Positions 1 to 7,091 of a DNA stretch of 16,908 nucleotides are shown in pieces. Under the pieces are notes generated by a model that saw nothing but the letters and a program-made list of their open reading frames with translations, had not been told where the DNA came from and ran no database searches. This DNA comes from an uncultured Hyphomicrobiales bacterium (lineage in GTDB: Bacteria; Pseudomonadota; Alphaproteobacteria; Rhizobiales; Rhizobiaceae). The position numbers and the translations under genes are program-made. Each line of letters begins with the position of its first letter. Within the stretch, counting starts at the first letter, position 1. The stretch spans positions 1 through 16,908 of the forward strand of contig CALUBX010000069.1 in assembly GCA_943914405.1 (NCBI GenBank), written 5' to 3'.

Positions 1-949
1 GCGGGCTGTCGTTGACGATGAAGGACATGGTGACGGTCGGCGGATCGATCGGCTGAGCCTGCATCGGCTCGCTGACGGATGGATCGCAGAACGTGTCCGC
101 GACGGTGCCCTTGGAAAGGCCTGCGATGGCAACGATGTCGCCCGCCTGCGCTTCATCGATCGGCTGGCGCTCGATGCCGCGGAAGGCCAGAATCTTGGAG
201 ATGCGGCCGGTTTCCACCACCTTGCCGTCCTGGCTGAGAACCTTGACGGCCTGGTTCGGCTTGATCGAGCCGGATGCGATGCGACCCGTGATCAGGCGAC
301 CGAGGAAGGGGTTGGATTCCAGAAGCGTGCCGATCATCCGGAATGGGCCTTCGCCGACATTCGGCTCCGGAACATGTTCCAGGACCAGATCGAGCAGCGG
401 TGCAAGACCGTCTTCGATCGGGCCTTCCGGCGAAGTGTTCATCCAGCCGGCGCGGCCCGAACCGTAGAGGATCGGGAAATCGAGCTGGTCATCGGTCGCG
501 TCGAGATTGGCGAAGAGGTCGAAGACTTCGTTGACGACTTCTTCATGGCGCGCGTCCGGACGGTCGATCTTGTTGATCGCCACGATCGGGCGCAGGCCGA
601 CCTTCAGCGCCTTGCCGACCACGAACTTGGTCTGCGGCATCGGGCCTTCCGAGGAATCGACGAGCACGATGGCACCGTCCACCATCGAAAGGATGCGCTC
701 CACTTCGCCACCGAAGTCGGCGTGGCCGGGCGTGTCGACGATGTTGATGCGCGTGCCCTTCCACTCGATCGACGTCGCCTTGGCGAGGATGGTGATGCCG
801 CGTTCCTTTTCCAGGTCGTTGGAGTCCATCATGCGCTCAACGGTGCGCTGGTTCTCGCGGAACGACCCCGACTGCTTCAGGAGTTCGTCGACGAGGGTCG
901 TTTTCCCATGGTCGACGTGTGCAATGATTGCGATATTTCGCATTTTCAT
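1..949 (-). CDS. typA: GTP-binding translation factor TypA/BipA, N-terminal part (runs off the window)
   Basis: TypA is a ribosome-associated GTPase related to EF-G that acts in the cytoplasm in ribosome assembly and stress adaptation. About 316 codons are present; the family is usually a little over 600 residues, so the C-terminal half lies beyond position 1. Visible motifs are the P-loop AHVDHGKTT (residues 10-18), switch I ERGITI (about 49-54), DTPGHAD (72-78) and NKID (126-129). The start of the beta-barrel second domain follows. I chose the ATG at 947-949, giving MKMRNIAIIAH, because homologues usually have two residues between Met and RNIA. A second in-frame ATG lies six bases downstream, at 941-943. 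The ribosome site is weak (AGAGA about 9 nt away). It lies downstream of dcp on the same strand across 217 bp, so it probably has its own promoter. The family assignment is firm. Confidence 0.96.
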   Translation of the reverse strand, partial: MKMRNIAIIAHVDHGKTTLVDELLKQSGSFRENQRTVERMMDSNDLEKERGITILAKATSIEWKGTRINIVDTPGHADFGGEVERILSMVDGAIVLVDSSEGPMPQTKFVVGKALKVGLRPIVAINKIDRPDARHEEVVNEVFDLFANLDATDDQLDFPILYGSGRAGWMNTSPEGPIEDGLAPLLDLVLEHVPEPNVGEGPFRMIGTLLESNPFLGRLITGRIASGSIKPNQAVKVLSQDGKVVETGRISKILAFRGIERQPIDEAQAGDIVAIAGLSKGTVADTFCDPSVSEPMQAQPIDPPTVTMSFIVNDSP

Positions 950-1022
950 GGTGAGGATCTCTAAGGTTTGGGGCGCAATGCTTGGGAGGCGCCGAATTCG
1001 CTTGGCGGCCTCTTACCCGCTT

Positions 1023-1062
1023 TTTCGCATTTGCGAAAGGGGGCGAGCGACGATGCTCGCCC
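1023..1062. promoter_or_regulatory. Two adjacent perfect inverted repeats upstream of typA
   Basis: Seen directly: TTTCGCA and TGCGAAA (1023-1029 and 1032-1038, 2-nt spacer), then GGGCGAGC and GCTCGCCC (1041-1048 and 1055-1062, 6-nt loop). They lie 74 to 113 bp upstream of the typA start. Read on the minus strand, the GC-rich hairpin is followed by CCCCTTTCGC, a poor U-tract. It could therefore be a weak dcp terminator, a structured typA leader, or an operator. Function is inferred only. Confidence 0.45.
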
Positions 1063-1121
1063 GCAACACTGTTTGTGGGCGTTCCTTATCAAAATGTAGG
1101 GCCTGATGCAAACGCCAGCGA

Positions 1122-1156
1122 GGTTAGTTGGCGAGGCCGCCGCCGGCGGCCTAACC
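1122..1156 (-). terminator. Possible GC-rich hairpin terminator after dcp
   Basis: Eleven bases past the dcp stop codon, GGTTAG (1122-1127) and CTAACC (1151-1156) can pair. Inside them is a 17-nt near-palindrome (1135-1151) with 7-bp GC-only arms. There is no T-run on the minus strand, so intrinsic termination is uncertain. It may only protect the 3' end of the mRNA. Confidence 0.35.
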
Positions 1157-1166
1157 CGGAACTCCC

Positions 1167-3254
1167 TTAGGCGTCGCTGCCGGTCAACTGTTCGGTCATG
1201 GCGAGCCCCCTCTTCTTCAGCATGGCCGCAGGATCCGGCAGCTTGCCCCGGAATGCCTTGTAAGTCTCTTCCGGATCGATGGCGCCCCCGACGGAATAGA
1301 TGTTGTTTTTCAGCTTGCGCGCCATAACGGGGTCGAAGACGTTGCCCGTCTCCTCGAACGCCGAGAAGGCGTCGGCATCCAGGACTTCCGACCACATGTA
1401 GGAATAATAGCCGGCCGAATAGCCGTCGCCGGAGAACACGTGCTGGAAGTGTGGCGTCGCATGGCGCATCACGATCGATTGCGGCATGCCGAGTTCCTGC
1501 AGCACCGCCTCCTGCACGTCCAGCGGCTTTTCCGCCGGAGCTCGGGTATGGAAGGCCATGTCCACCAGGGCCGAGGAGGTGAACTCCACTGTGTTGAAGC
1601 CGGCGTCGAAAGTCCTTGCGGCCAGCACCTTGTCGAGCAGCGCCTTCGGCATCGGCTCGCCGGTTTGATAGTGGACGGCGTACTTTTCGAGGATTTCCGG
1701 AACGGTCAGCCAATGTTCGTACAGCTGGGACGGGAGCTCAACGAAATCGCGCGCCACGCCGGTGCCCGAGACGGAGGGGTAGGTGACGTTGGACAGCATG
1801 CCGTGGAGGCCGTGCCCGAACTCGTGAAACAGCGTGCGGGCATCGTCCAGCGAAAGCAGGGCGGGCTTGCCCTCGGCAGGCTTGGCGAAGTTGCAGATAT
1901 TGTAGACGATCGGCAGTTCGCCCTGACTGCCGTTCTTCAGCGGCAGCTTGTGCTGCGACTGGAACGAGCTCATCCAGGCGCCGGAACGCTTGGACGGCCT
2001 GGCGAAGTAGTCGCCGAGGAAAATCGCCTTCAGTTCGCCCTCTTCATCGCGGATCTCGAACACCCGCACATCCGGATGATAGACCGGCAGGCCCTTCACT
2101 TCAGTCGCCGTAATCCCGAACAGGCGGTGAGCGACGTCGAAGCAGGCTTCGATGACCTTTTCCAGCTGCAGATAGGGCTTGAGTTCGGATTCGGAGAAGT
2201 CGAACATCCTCTCGCGCAGCTTCTCGGCGTAATGCCGCCAGTCCCAGGGCATGACCGGGTGGTTCTTGCCCTCCTCCGCGATCAGCCCGCCAAGGCTTGC
2301 CTCTTCCTCAAGTGCCTTGGCGCGCGCCTTGTCCCAGACGGCACGCAAGAGCGCATCCACATTCTGCGGAGTCTTGGCCATGGTGTTGTCCAGCTTGAAG
2401 GCGGCAAAATTCTCGTAGCCCAAGAGTTTCGCTTTCTCGGCCCTCAGCGCCAACGTCTCGCGCACAATATCCAAATTGTCCCGCTCCCCGGCGTTCGCGC
2501 CGCGCGCCACCCAGGCGCGGAAGGCCTGCTCGCGAAGCTCACGACGGGTGGAGAAGGTGAGGAAGGGTTCAATGATCGAGCGCGACAGCGTCACCATATA
2601 GCTGCTCTCCTCGCCCCTTTCCCGCGCGGCCGCCTGCATGGCGTCGAGCAGAAACGGCGGCAAGCCGTCGAGATCCTTTTCGTCGGTCAGCTTCAGCGAC
2701 CAGTCTTTCTCGTCGCCCAGAACATTCTGGCCGAACTTTGCGCCGAGGCCGGCGAGCGTCTCGTTGATCTGTGCGAGCCGCTCCTGCTGCTCCTTCGGCA
2801 GCTTCGCACCGGCCCGCACGAAGCCTTTCCAGTGCCGTTCCAGCACGCGTTCCTGCTCCACCGTCAGTTGAAGCTCCTTGCGGGTCTCCCACAGCTTGTC
2901 GATGCGCGCAAACAGGGCGGCGTTCATGCCAATCTTCGAATAGTGACGCGACATCTTAGGAGCGATTTCGCGCTCGAGCGCCTGGATGTGTTCGTTCGTG
3001 TGGGCGCCGGCCTTGTTCCAGAACAGCGCCGAAACCCGAGACAGCTCATCTCCCGCTAGCTCCAGCGGCACCACTGTGTTCTCGAATGTGGGCGCATCGG
3101 CGTGACCGGCGATCGCATCGATTTCCGCCTCGTGCGCCGAGATCGCCACCTCGAACCCTTGGGCAAAGTCCTCGTCCTTCACCTGGTCGAATTGCGGCAG
3201 GCCGTGATGTCCGCGCCATTCCACGAGAGCAGGATTGAGGGAGGGATGTGCCAT
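1167..3254 (-). CDS. dcp: M3-family zinc metallopeptidase, peptidyl-dipeptidase Dcp
   Basis: A zinc peptidase that removes C-terminal dipeptides from short peptides, working in peptide turnover. It is 695 residues, close to E. coli Dcp (about 680). The zinc site is HEFGH at 477-481 with third ligand E506 in DFVELPSQ, the usual M3 spacing. The C-terminal substrate region GYSAGYYSYMW is present. LPVYHPDVRVFE, PAWD-like PWDWRHYAEK and DFVELPSQLYEHW resemble Dcp more than oligopeptidase A (PrlC). No signal peptide is visible, so it is probably cytoplasmic. I prefer the ATG at 3252-3254 (MAHPSLNP), preceded by AAAGG seven bases upstream, over an in-frame GTG at 3267-3269. It is divergent from a MarR-type regulator, which is a candidate for its control. 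M3A family membership is near certain; the exact cleavage specificity is inferred. Confidence 0.93.
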   Translation of the reverse strand: MAHPSLNPALVEWRGHHGLPQFDQVKDEDFAQGFEVAISAHEAEIDAIAGHADAPTFENTVVPLELAGDELSRVSALFWNKAGAHTNEHIQALEREIAPKMSRHYSKIGMNAALFARIDKLWETRKELQLTVEQERVLERHWKGFVRAGAKLPKEQQERLAQINETLAGLGAKFGQNVLGDEKDWSLKLTDEKDLDGLPPFLLDAMQAAARERGEESSYMVTLSRSIIEPFLTFSTRRELREQAFRAWVARGANAGERDNLDIVRETLALRAEKAKLLGYENFAAFKLDNTMAKTPQNVDALLRAVWDKARAKALEEEASLGGLIAEEGKNHPVMPWDWRHYAEKLRERMFDFSESELKPYLQLEKVIEACFDVAHRLFGITATEVKGLPVYHPDVRVFEIRDEEGELKAIFLGDYFARPSKRSGAWMSSFQSQHKLPLKNGSQGELPIVYNICNFAKPAEGKPALLSLDDARTLFHEFGHGLHGMLSNVTYPSVSGTGVARDFVELPSQLYEHWLTVPEILEKYAVHYQTGEPMPKALLDKVLAARTFDAGFNTVEFTSSALVDMAFHTRAPAEKPLDVQEAVLQELGMPQSIVMRHATPHFQHVFSGDGYSAGYYSYMWSEVLDADAFSAFEETGNVFDPVMARKLKNNIYSVGGAIDPEETYKAFRGKLPDPAAMLKKRGLAMTEQLTGSDA

Positions 3255-3261
3255 GATAAAG

Positions 3262-3266
3262 CCTTT
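3262..3266 (-). promoter_or_regulatory. Ribosome binding site deciding the dcp start
   Basis: AAAGG on the minus strand, seven bases before the ATG at 3252-3254. The in-frame GTG at 3267-3269 overlaps the upstream side of this site, which favours the ATG. Confidence 0.55.
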
Positions 3267-3326
3267 CACGAATATGCGACGGTTCGGAACAGGCGGCCAG
3301 GAGCCGCATTCCGTTCAACATGGGCA

Positions 3327-3346
3327 CTCGACAGCCATCTGTCGAG
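3327..3346. promoter_or_regulatory. Perfect 20-bp palindrome, candidate MarR operator
   Basis: CTCGACAG (3327-3334), CCAT, CTGTCGAG (3339-3346): 8-bp perfect arms with a 4-bp spacer in the divergent dcp/marR gap. MarR dimers commonly bind palindromes of about this size near their own promoters, so autoregulation with or without dcp control is plausible. The operator role is inference. Confidence 0.5.
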
Positions 3347-3352
3347 CACCTG

Positions 3353-3392
3353 GGAACTGAAGGGAAAGAACGGACACAGGGATTTCAGTTCC
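3353..3392. promoter_or_regulatory. Second inverted repeat in the dcp/marR gap
   Basis: GGAACTGAA (3353-3361) and TTCAGTTCC (3384-3392) are perfect 9-bp arms separated by 22 bp. The arm centres are 31 bp apart, about three helical turns. It ends 31 bp before the MarR start codon. It could form a hairpin in the leader RNA or be a pair of half-sites for one or two protein dimers. Confidence 0.45.
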
Positions 3393-3423
3393 GAAAGACG
3401 CGGAAAGAGAGTAAATCAGCGCC

Positions 3424-3942
3424 ATGGACCCCATTGATCGCCTCAACCCCAACGCTCACAATCCCGGCACGCTGAGTTTCCTGATTGCCGATGCCGCCCG
3501 GCTGCTGCGCACCGCGTTCGAGAAACGCATCGCCCAGGCGGGCCTCGGTCTCACGCCTGGAGAAGCGCGCGCCCTCATCAATATCGCTGCGACCGACGGA
3601 AGCCGGCAGCTCGACATAGCCGCCCGCATGGGTGTCGAGCCGATGACGCTGTGCGCCTATCTCGACAAGCTTGAAAACCTGGGACTGGTGGAACGCCAGC
3701 CCTGCTCGGCTGACCGCCGCGCAAAGCGGGTCAACCTAACCGCGGCATCAGTAGACATGCTGGCTGCCATCCACCAGGAACTGGGCGATATCGTGGGCTG
3801 CGCGACCGAGGGCATGGACGACGAGGCCCGCGAATTCCTCAAGCGGAGCCTCAAAAGCTTCAACGCCAATCTGCAGGCATCGAATCAGAGCGCGGCCGAA
3901 CCTCAAGTGCAGGTGGAGAAGGCGGAGACCGTCTCCGGCTAG
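3424..3942 (+). CDS. MarR-family winged-helix transcriptional regulator
   Basis: A 172-residue protein with MarR architecture: an N-terminal dimerisation helix (about 17-40), LGLTPGEARAL leading into the domain, a helix-turn-helix around 60-85 (RQLDIAARMGVEPMTLCAYLDKLENLGLVER), and a wing with the family hallmark ADRRAKRVNLT (about 96-106). A C-terminal dimerisation helix and a polar tail (150-172) follow. Cysteines lie at 77, 94 and 126; none is at the N-terminal position used by OhrR-type peroxide sensors, so redox sensing is not indicated. The ATG at 3424 has only a loose purine-rich site upstream. It is divergent from dcp across inverted repeats, and a strong terminator follows. MarR proteins usually repress adjacent genes and release DNA on binding a small ligand; the ligand here is unknown. 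Confidence 0.92.
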   Translation: MDPIDRLNPNAHNPGTLSFLIADAARLLRTAFEKRIAQAGLGLTPGEARALINIAATDGSRQLDIAARMGVEPMTLCAYLDKLENLGLVERQPCSADRRAKRVNLTAASVDMLAAIHQELGDIVGCATEGMDDEAREFLKRSLKSFNANLQASNQSAAEPQVQVEKAETVSG

Positions 3943-3965
3943 AGAATAGCTGATCACAGACATGC

Positions 3966-4000
3966 AAAAAGCCCGCCTGCGTTTCACGCGGCGGGCTTTA
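3966..4000. terminator. Bidirectional terminator between the MarR gene and argG
   Basis: AAAGCCCGCC (3968-3977) and GGCGGGCTTT (3990-3999) form a perfect 10-bp stem, with GCG/CGC extending it inside. A-rich sequence on the left and TTTA on the right let it serve both converging genes. It lies 23 bp after the MarR stop and 20 bp after the argG stop. Confidence 0.88.
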
Positions 4001-4019
4001 TCGTGCGATCGGGAATGGC

Positions 4020-5243
4020 TTACTTCGTCAGGTTGCGCTTGGCGAGGGTGCGCAGGCGCAGCGCATTCAGCTTGATGAAGCCGGCGGCATCCTTCTGGTC
4101 GTAGGCGCCCTGGTCGTCCTCGAAGGTGACCAGCTTGTCCGAGTAAAGTGACTTTTCGCTCTCGCGGCCGATGACCATGACATTGCCCTTGTAGAGCTTC
4201 AGCGTCACTTCGCCTTCCACATGCTCCTGGCTATTGTCGATCAGAGCCTGCAGCATTTCCCGTTCCGGCGAGAACCAGAAGCCGTAATAGATGAGCTCCG
4301 CATAGCGCGGCATCAGATCGTCCTTCAGATGCGCGGCACCCCGGTCGAGCGTGATCGACTCGATCGCGCGATGGGCTGCGAGCAGGATCGTGCCGCCGGG
4401 TGTCTCATAGACGCCGCGGGACTTCATGCCGACGTACCGGTTCTCGACCAGATCGAGGCGGCCGATACCGTTGTCGCGGCCATAGTCGTTGAGCGTCTTC
4501 AGGAGGGTCGCCGGTGACATCTCCACGCCGTTGATCGAGCAGGCATCGCCGCGGCGGAAACCGACCTTGATCACGGTTGCCTGGTCCGGTGCGGCTTCCG
4601 GCGAAATCGTGCGCATATGCACGTACTCAGGAGCCTCGACGGACGGATCCTCCAGAACCTTCCCCTCGGACGAAGAATGAAGCAGGTTCGCATCGACCGA
4701 AAAGGGCGCTTCGCCCTTCTTGTCCTTGGCAACCGGGATCTGGTTCTTCTCGGCAAACTCGAGCAAATCCGTGCGGCTCTTGAAGCTCCAGTCGCGCCAC
4801 GGCGCGATCACCTTGATGTCGGGGTTCAGCGCATAGGCTGACAGTTCGAAGCGGACTTGGTCGTTGCCCTTGCCGGTCGCGCCATGCGCGATCGCGTCGG
4901 CGCCGGTCTTCTTGGCGATCTCGATCAGGTGCTTGGAGATGAGCGGCCGGGCAATCGACGTGCCGAGCAGATAGACGCCTTCGTAAACGGCATTGGCGCG
5001 GAACATGGGAAACACGAAGTCGCGGACGAATTCCTCGCGTACATCCTCGATATAGATCTCCTTGATGCCCAGCATCTCTGCCTTCTTGCGGGCCGGCTCC
5101 AGCTCCTCGCCCTGGCCGAGGTCTGCGGTGAAGGTCACCACTTCGGCGCCGAGTTCCGTCTGCAGCCATTTCAGGATGATCGAGGTGTCGAGCCCGCCAG
5201 AATAGGCGAGGACGACTTTCTTTACGTCTTTCGGGAGTGCCAT
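4020..5243 (-). CDS. argG: Argininosuccinate synthase
   Basis: Joins citrulline and aspartate with ATP cleavage to AMP and pyrophosphate, giving argininosuccinate, the penultimate step of arginine synthesis in the cytoplasm. At 407 residues it has the normal length of the short (non-E. coli) type. The ATP pyrophosphatase P-loop AYSGGLDTS is at 13-21, and the substrate-binding segment GATGKGNDQVRFE at 121-133. Further signature blocks are SVDANLLHSSSEGKVLEDP and ENRYVGMKSRGVYETPGG. The ATG at 5241-5243 follows the family N-terminus (VKKVVLAYSGG). It stands alone with a terminator downstream. An 8-bp inverted repeat lies 43 to 76 bp upstream of the start. No argH is in view. No odd residues are seen. 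Confidence 0.98.
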   Translation of the reverse strand: MALPKDVKKVVLAYSGGLDTSIILKWLQTELGAEVVTFTADLGQGEELEPARKKAEMLGIKEIYIEDVREEFVRDFVFPMFRANAVYEGVYLLGTSIARPLISKHLIEIAKKTGADAIAHGATGKGNDQVRFELSAYALNPDIKVIAPWRDWSFKSRTDLLEFAEKNQIPVAKDKKGEAPFSVDANLLHSSSEGKVLEDPSVEAPEYVHMRTISPEAAPDQATVIKVGFRRGDACSINGVEMSPATLLKTLNDYGRDNGIGRLDLVENRYVGMKSRGVYETPGGTILLAAHRAIESITLDRGAAHLKDDLMPRYAELIYYGFWFSPEREMLQALIDNSQEHVEGEVTLKLYKGNVMVIGRESEKSLYSDKLVTFEDDQGAYDQKDAAGFIKLNALRLRTLAKRNLTK

Positions 5244-5285
5244 GTCGAATAGATCCGTCTGCGGTATGGTGGCGTGACGCCTGCT

Positions 5286-5319
5286 CTTGGAATGCCGGCA
5301 CTTTTAGCGAGATTCCAAG
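5286..5319. promoter_or_regulatory. Inverted repeat upstream of argG
   Basis: CTTGGAAT (5286-5293) and ATTCCAAG (5312-5319) are perfect 8-bp arms 18 bp apart, ending 43 bp before the argG start. It could be a leader hairpin or an operator. I do not recognise it as an ArgR box, and the role is unknown. Confidence 0.4.
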
Positions 5320-5434
5320 GGCGCGCAAGGGGAAGGCCAGCCGGGACGGCTACAGGTGGCTGCCTAATTCCTCATCGATCTTGATCAGACTGATCTCGCC
5401 CATCCGGCCTATTCCTTCTCACACGGCCGTCATG

Positions 5435-5462
5435 TTGACAGGTCTTGATACGGTACCATATC
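5435..5462 (+). promoter_or_regulatory. Candidate promoter of the SDR gene with overlapping palindrome
   Basis: A consensus -35 TTGACA lies at 5435-5440. The best -10-like sequences are CCATAT (5456-5461, spacer 15) or CATATC (5457-5462, spacer 16). GATACGGTACCATATC (5447-5462) is a 16-bp palindrome with one mismatched pair that covers the spacer and the -10, as a repressor operator would. It lies about 40 bp upstream of the SDR start. The short spacer makes the promoter itself uncertain. Confidence 0.45.
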
Positions 5463-5490
5463 CCGACCGACCTTTGAACAGCAGCGTCAT

Positions 5491-5498
5491 AGAGGAGA
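5491..5498 (+). promoter_or_regulatory. Ribosome binding site deciding the SDR start
   Basis: AGAGGAGA, five bases before the ATG at 5504. It supports this start over the open frame that continues back to 5237 across the argG start. Confidence 0.8.
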
Positions 5499-5503
5499 CG
5501 ACC

Positions 5504-6361
5504 ATGGCCATCACTCATCCCGCTCTGAAAAAGGATAACGTGGCCGTCGTCACAGGCGCCGCATCCGGCATCGGGTTGGCCGCCGCCAAGGAGTTCGCAC
5601 GGCTCGGCCTTTCCGTGGTCCTCGCCGATCTTGAAGGCGACCGGCTGGCGGAGGCGTGCCGCGAAGTGACGGCGCTCGCGGAAGGCGGCGAGCACGACGT
5701 GGTTGCGATCGGAACGGACGTTTCCAAGCCGGACGAGATCGCCGCCCTGGAGCGCGCGGTCATTCAGCGCTTCGGCCGCGTCCATGTGCTTATGAACAAT
5801 GCTGGCATCCAGCCGGGCAGCAGTCTCTTTGGTCCCCAAATCAATTGGGACAACGTGCTAGCGGTCAATCTGATGGGCGTCATTCATGGCAGCCGTACCT
5901 TCGGGCCGGGCATGATTGCCCATGGCGAACCGGCGATTATCGTCAACACCGGCTCCAAGCAGGGCATCACTACGCCTCCGGGAGATCCGGCCTACAATGT
6001 CGCCAAAGCGGGCGTCAAAGCCTTTACCGAAGCCCTACAGCACGAGCTTCGAAACACGCCGAACACCCAGGTGAACGCGCATCTTCTGATCCCCGGCTTC
6101 GTCTACACGGCGCTGACGGCCAATGGCCGCACCGAAAAGCCGGCCGGCGCCTGGACGCCGGAGCAGACGGTGGATTTCATGATGCAGAGCCTGGAGCGCG
6201 GCGACTTCTATATTCTCTGCCCCGACAACGTCGTCGACCGCGCAACCGACGAACGCCGCATGGCCTGGGCCATCGGCGACATTATCGAGAACCGGCCACC
6301 GCTGTCTCGCTGGCATCCGGATTATGCGGAAGCGTCCAAGGAATTCATCGCGAAGCGCTGA
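5504..6361 (+). CDS. SDR-family NAD(P)-dependent oxidoreductase
   Basis: A classical short-chain dehydrogenase/reductase of 285 residues. The Rossmann cofactor motif TGAASGIG is at 17-24, and NNAG at 98-101. The catalytic tetrad is complete: N122, S151, Y164 and K168, with Y-x-x-x-K as YNVAK. D42 at the end of the second beta strand is the position where an acidic residue usually favours NAD over NADP. The C-terminal part (about 205-285) is longer than in the smallest SDRs and carries a WHPDYAEAS segment that could shape the substrate pocket. Substrate is not predictable from sequence. The start follows a strong ribosome site. The open frame extends upstream to 5237, but that part has no SDR similarity and crosses the argG start, so I excluded it. 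A LysE-type exporter follows after 75 bp and may be co-transcribed. Confidence 0.93.
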   Translation: MAITHPALKKDNVAVVTGAASGIGLAAAKEFARLGLSVVLADLEGDRLAEACREVTALAEGGEHDVVAIGTDVSKPDEIAALERAVIQRFGRVHVLMNNAGIQPGSSLFGPQINWDNVLAVNLMGVIHGSRTFGPGMIAHGEPAIIVNTGSKQGITTPPGDPAYNVAKAGVKAFTEALQHELRNTPNTQVNAHLLIPGFVYTALTANGRTEKPAGAWTPEQTVDFMMQSLERGDFYILCPDNVVDRATDERRMAWAIGDIIENRPPLSRWHPDYAEASKEFIAKR

Positions 6362-6436
6362 ACCGGCGATTGGCAGGCGGCCCGCGGCAGGGTAGATGGG
6401 TAGATCGACCTCAGGCTACCACGCGAGCATGTTCCC

Positions 6437-7078
6437 ATGGAATTCCTGCCAAGCCTTGCAACGCTTCTCGCCTTCACCGCGGCAGCCCTGCTGCTGGCGC
6501 TGACTCCGGGACCGGACATGACCCTCTCCATCAGCCGGGCGCTCGGCCAGGGCCGTGGTCCGGCCATGTTCGTGGTGATCGGCACCAGCTTGGGCGTGGT
6601 CTGCCACACGCTTCTCGTGGCATTCGGCGTGTCGGCGCTGATCACGGCTTCGCCGACCGCCTTCTTCATCCTGAAGACGGGCGGCGCCGCCTATCTCCTG
6701 TGGCTGGCGCTTCAGGCGATCCGGTTCGGCTCCAGCCTTTCGGTGCAAAAGGTCGACCGTGGCCAGAGCAGCCCGCTGGCAAACATGTCGGTCGGTTTCT
6801 GGGTCAATATCCTCAACCCGAAGGTCATCATCTTCTTCATGACCTTCCTGCCGCAATTCGTGACTGCCGGCGATCCGCATGTCACGGGCAAGCTGATCTT
6901 CCTCGGCCTGTACTTCATCCTGGTCGGGATGCCGGTCAACATCCTAGCTGTCCTGGCTGCACACCGCCTCTCGTCATGGCTGCAGGCCAACCGCCAGGTT
7001 CTTCGCGGCCTCGACTATACCATCGCCGGAGTATTCTCCGTGTTCGCGGCCAAGATCTTCCTGACGCAGGCGAGATAG
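6437..7078 (+). CDS. LysE/RhtB-family amino-acid or metabolite exporter
   Basis: An inner-membrane protein of 213 residues, the usual length for this family, with about six hydrophobic segments (roughly 8-28, 43-68, 72-92, 115-140, 152-176 and 188-210). The hallmark TPGPD sits at 23-27 after the first helix, and the conserved NPK (127-129, in NILNPKVIIFF) starts the central helix. LysE/RhtB proteins export amino acids such as lysine, homoserine or threonine, or related compounds, by proton exchange; the substrate here cannot be read. The start ATG has only a weak upstream GCGAG. It lies 75 bp after the SDR gene on the same strand and could share its transcript. It converges on rlmN with only 13 bp between the stops and no terminator visible in the gap. 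Confidence 0.92.
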   Translation: MEFLPSLATLLAFTAAALLLALTPGPDMTLSISRALGQGRGPAMFVVIGTSLGVVCHTLLVAFGVSALITASPTAFFILKTGGAAYLLWLALQAIRFGSSLSVQKVDRGQSSPLANMSVGFWVNILNPKVIIFFMTFLPQFVTAGDPHVTGKLIFLGLYFILVGMPVNILAVLAAHRLSSWLQANRQVLRGLDYTIAGVFSVFAAKIFLTQAR

Positions 7079-7091
7079 CGTATCCAGCCGC

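Noticed and set aside
1440..3059. Plus-strand open frame of 539 codons opposite dcp
   Set aside because: It is the antisense shadow of dcp: high GC keeps the frame open, it has no recognisable domain or ribosome site, and dcp carries an intact active site.
5375..5400. Cluster of GATC words upstream of the SDR gene
   Set aside because: The spacing is irregular and symmetry poor; it looks like chance and not an operator or replication element.
5237..5503. N-terminal extension of the SDR protein by 89 residues
   Set aside because: It overlaps the argG start, lacks SDR similarity, and would place the promoter and AGAGGAGA ribosome site inside the coding region.
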